Assembly: GCA_900541035.1 (NCBI GenBank)
Contig: UQIN01000012.1
Location: 9,260-73,259, forward strand
Source of the DNA: an uncultured Collinsella sp.
GTDB lineage: Bacteria > Actinomycetota > Coriobacteriia > Coriobacteriales > Coriobacteriaceae
Reading direction: 5' to 3'
DNA: 64,000 bases
Position 1 is the first letter of the stretch, and each line of letters starts with the position of its first letter. Positions 62,466-64,000 of this stretch are shown piece by piece. The notes beneath the pieces were generated by a model. That model did not search any database. It saw only the letters and a program-made list of their open reading frames with translations, and was not told where the DNA came from. The position numbers and the translations under genes are program-made.

Positions 62466-62876
62466 ATGATTAAACCCATCATGAAGTCCGAGTTCTTTTT
62501 ACGCCTGCCCTCCGAAGACGCCGGCCTCGAAGACGCCGCGACCGGGCAGGATCTCCTAGATACACTCCACGAGCATGAGCGCGAGTGCGTGGGCCTCGCC
62601 GCCAACATGATCGGCGTGCGCAAACGCATCATCTGCGTAAAGGACGGCAACAGGACACTCCTGATGTACAACCCTCAAATTCTTGAGCAGGTCAATGCCT
62701 ATCAGACGAGCGAAGGATGCCTCTCGCTGATCGGCGAGCGTCCCTGTACCCGCTATCGCCGCATTAAGGTTGAGTATTTGGACGAGAACTTCGTTCACCG
62801 CATCAAAAACTTCTCGGGCTACACCGCCGAGATCATCCAGCACGAAATCGACCACTGCAATGGCGTCGTGGTTTAG
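62466..62876 (+). CDS. def: Small peptide deformylase-like protein
   Basis: 136 residues from ATG 62466 (GAGGAG upstream). Motif II EGCLS (metal Cys) and motif III IIQHEIDHCNG (HExxH type) are intact. Motif I reads GLAANMIGV; the usual GxGLAAxQ has a Gln here that stabilises the reaction intermediate, and this protein has Met-Ile instead. The chain is also shorter than standard deformylase (~165). It may be an active short variant, as known in clostridia, or a paralogue with another task. Confidence 0.85.
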   Translation: MIKPIMKSEFFLRLPSEDAGLEDAATGQDLLDTLHEHERECVGLAANMIGVRKRIICVKDGNRTLLMYNPQILEQVNAYQTSEGCLSLIGERPCTRYRRIKVEYLDENFVHRIKNFSGYTAEIIQHEIDHCNGVVV

Positions 62877-62912
62877 GCCACCTGCCAAAATGAGGGTACC
62901 GGAGGCCTCCCT

Positions 62913-63836
62913 ATGGATATCAGCCGCTTTGGCGAATTCGCCATCTTAGCGCAGTCACGCACGTTTCTTGATGCGGCGGAACTGCTTTTCATGTCGCAAT
63001 CAACCCTCTCCAAGCACATCATGGCAATGGAGCACGAACTCGGCTGCAAGCTCATCGATCGAAGCCAGCGCCACGTAACACTCACCGCGCAAGGTGAAGC
63101 GCTCCTCCCCTATGCGCAAAAAATTGCGACGCTTCAGCACCGCTATCTTGCCGCCATTCAAATAGGCGCAGGTGAGCCGCTCGAGCACCTCACCGTAGGT
63201 TCTATCCCCATTATGGCCCCTTATGGGATCACGGACGCCGTCATCGATTTTCAGCAGGCGAACCCCTCATATTCTGTTGAGCTCATCGAGGGCGAGGGCG
63301 ACACACTCAAGCGCATGCTCCTGCACGAGGACATTGACCTGGCCTTCATCCGTGACGGCGGCGCCATCGAGCCGGAGTTCAAAAAGATTCCCTTTACGAC
63401 CGACCGGCTCGTGGCCGTCCTTCCGCTCGACCATCCGCTCGCCGAACGTGACGCCGTTGAGATAGACGACCTTATCGACGAGAATTTCCTCATGCTTCCC
63501 CAAGGCTCGTTCGTAAGCGAGCTCGTCCTTTCCCTTTGTCGCGAAGCTGAATTTGGCCCACGTGTTACGTTCACCGGCAAACGAGCCGAGAACATCATCT
63601 CCCTTGTCGCGCGCGGCGCCGGCGTCTCATTCCTCATGCGCAAGCCGGCGGAATCGCTTGCCAGCGGAAAGGTAGCCCTGGTGCCGCTTGAGCCCGCGAC
63701 GACCTCCGAGGTCAGGCTCTACCTCAAGCGGAACGCCGCGCACTCGCAGGCGGTCGTCTCGTTCATCGGCTTCCTCCCCTACCGTCAGCTCCTGCAGGGC
63801 GACCGTACATCTTCCACCGCGGCACGACCGTCATAA
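62913..63836 (+). CDS. LysR family transcriptional regulator
   Basis: 307 residues; GGAGG 7 bases before the ATG. N-terminal helix-turn-helix: FAILAQSRTFLDAAELLFMSQSTLSKHIMAMEHELG (LysR pattern), RHVTLTAQGEALL linker, then a periplasmic-binding-like effector domain (LTVGSIPIMAPYGI, DLAFIRDG, VLPLDHPLAERD, ISLVARGAGVSFL). Follows def by 36 bases on the same strand, though regulation of def is not implied. Target and effector unknown. Confidence 0.93.
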   Translation: MDISRFGEFAILAQSRTFLDAAELLFMSQSTLSKHIMAMEHELGCKLIDRSQRHVTLTAQGEALLPYAQKIATLQHRYLAAIQIGAGEPLEHLTVGSIPIMAPYGITDAVIDFQQANPSYSVELIEGEGDTLKRMLLHEDIDLAFIRDGGAIEPEFKKIPFTTDRLVAVLPLDHPLAERDAVEIDDLIDENFLMLPQGSFVSELVLSLCREAEFGPRVTFTGKRAENIISLVARGAGVSFLMRKPAESLASGKVALVPLEPATTSEVRLYLKRNAAHSQAVVSFIGFLPYRQLLQGDRTSSTAARPS

Positions 63837-63898
63837 TCCCCGCTGCTCCACAACCGCAGACCTGTGTCCGCAAACACGCTGACAACGGCACATAATAC

Positions 63899-63939
63899 AA
63901 ATATGCCTCGGGCGGCACGTCGCCGTCCGAGGCATATTT
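63899..63939 (+). terminator. Terminator after the LysR gene
   Basis: 13-bp perfect stem AAATATGCCTCGG / CCGAGGCATATTT (63899-63911, 63927-63939), with an inner GGCG/CGCC stem; followed by AGTTAAG. It is the last recognisable feature; 63940-64000 shows no gene. Confidence 0.75.
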
Positions 63940-64000
63940 AGTTAAGGCTCTGTTAGACCAGGATTGACATACATGTGTCCCCACGGTGCCATATCGTTAG

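Overview
The window looks like chromosomal DNA of a high-GC, Gram-positive, anaerobic gut Actinomycetota of the class Coriobacteriia, most likely Collinsella. The basis is the strongly GC-biased third codon positions (which also create many long antisense shadow ORFs), RGG- and LAQTG-type surface or RNA-associated proteins, reverse rubrerythrin, an Etf-linked lactate dehydrogenase, single-chain PurL, PdxST with a MocR regulator, and a RecJ that runs on into a helicase domain. I cannot confirm the genus without a search. No rRNA, tRNA, CRISPR array, complete insertion sequence or prophage was recognised.

Layout. 1-2090: recJ-helicase fusion (3' end outside the window). 2365-4872: bile acid:Na+ symporter family transporter, DUF4931 protein, CutC. 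5048-9909: complete branched-chain amino-acid ABC importer livK-H-M-G-F, followed at 10181-10376 by a collapsed livK paralogue. 10628-12937: homoserine dehydrogenase and a BaiA-like short-chain dehydrogenase. 13031-13270: a 62-bp-period non-coding tandem repeat. 13283-19812: cation/proton antiporter, PurL, EamA transporter. 19912-24362: membrane GGDEF protein, KdgT permease, AzlCD exporter, HD hydrolase. 24359-27984: EtfA (with ferredoxin domain), EtfB and an FAD-linked lactate dehydrogenase, resembling the electron-bifurcating LctBCD complex. 28330-31535: a cluster of uncharacterised membrane or surface proteins, one with an LAQTG sorting signal. 31654-32370: DUF554.

32458-38076 holds the most system-like block: a TerB-N protein, a BrxD-like (DUF2791) ATPase and an Lhr/BrxHI-like helicase in one co-directional, overlapping unit, with no BREX methylase or PglZ beside it. 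I regard this as a candidate genome-defence or DNA-transaction module. 38103-44705: SpeE-like methyltransferase, Elp3, DUF4097/HTH pair, a Trm9-like methyltransferase and TrmB, a concentration of tRNA-modification genes. 45015-51130: Ski2-like helicase, DUF2130 nuclease-like protein, metallophosphoesterase, HIRAN protein and a 27-aa hydrophobic toxin-like peptide. 51236-54662: aldehyde/alcohol dehydrogenase pair and reverse rubrerythrin. 54793-59407: PdxR-PdxS-PdxT plus an unknown gene. 59781-63836: RGG-box protein, MFS exporter, small peptide deformylase, LysR regulator.

Three 123-bp copies of an interspersed palindromic element (44771-44893, 54793-54915, 56213-56335) align without gaps, have 18-bp terminal inverted repeats, and show compensatory changes in the inner stem. 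Two of them supply the last three codons and the stop codon of neighbouring genes. Several further palindromic repeats (4931-4999, 59428-59738) lie in intergenic regions. All calls come from reading the sequence by eye; family assignments rest on remembered motifs, not on searches.
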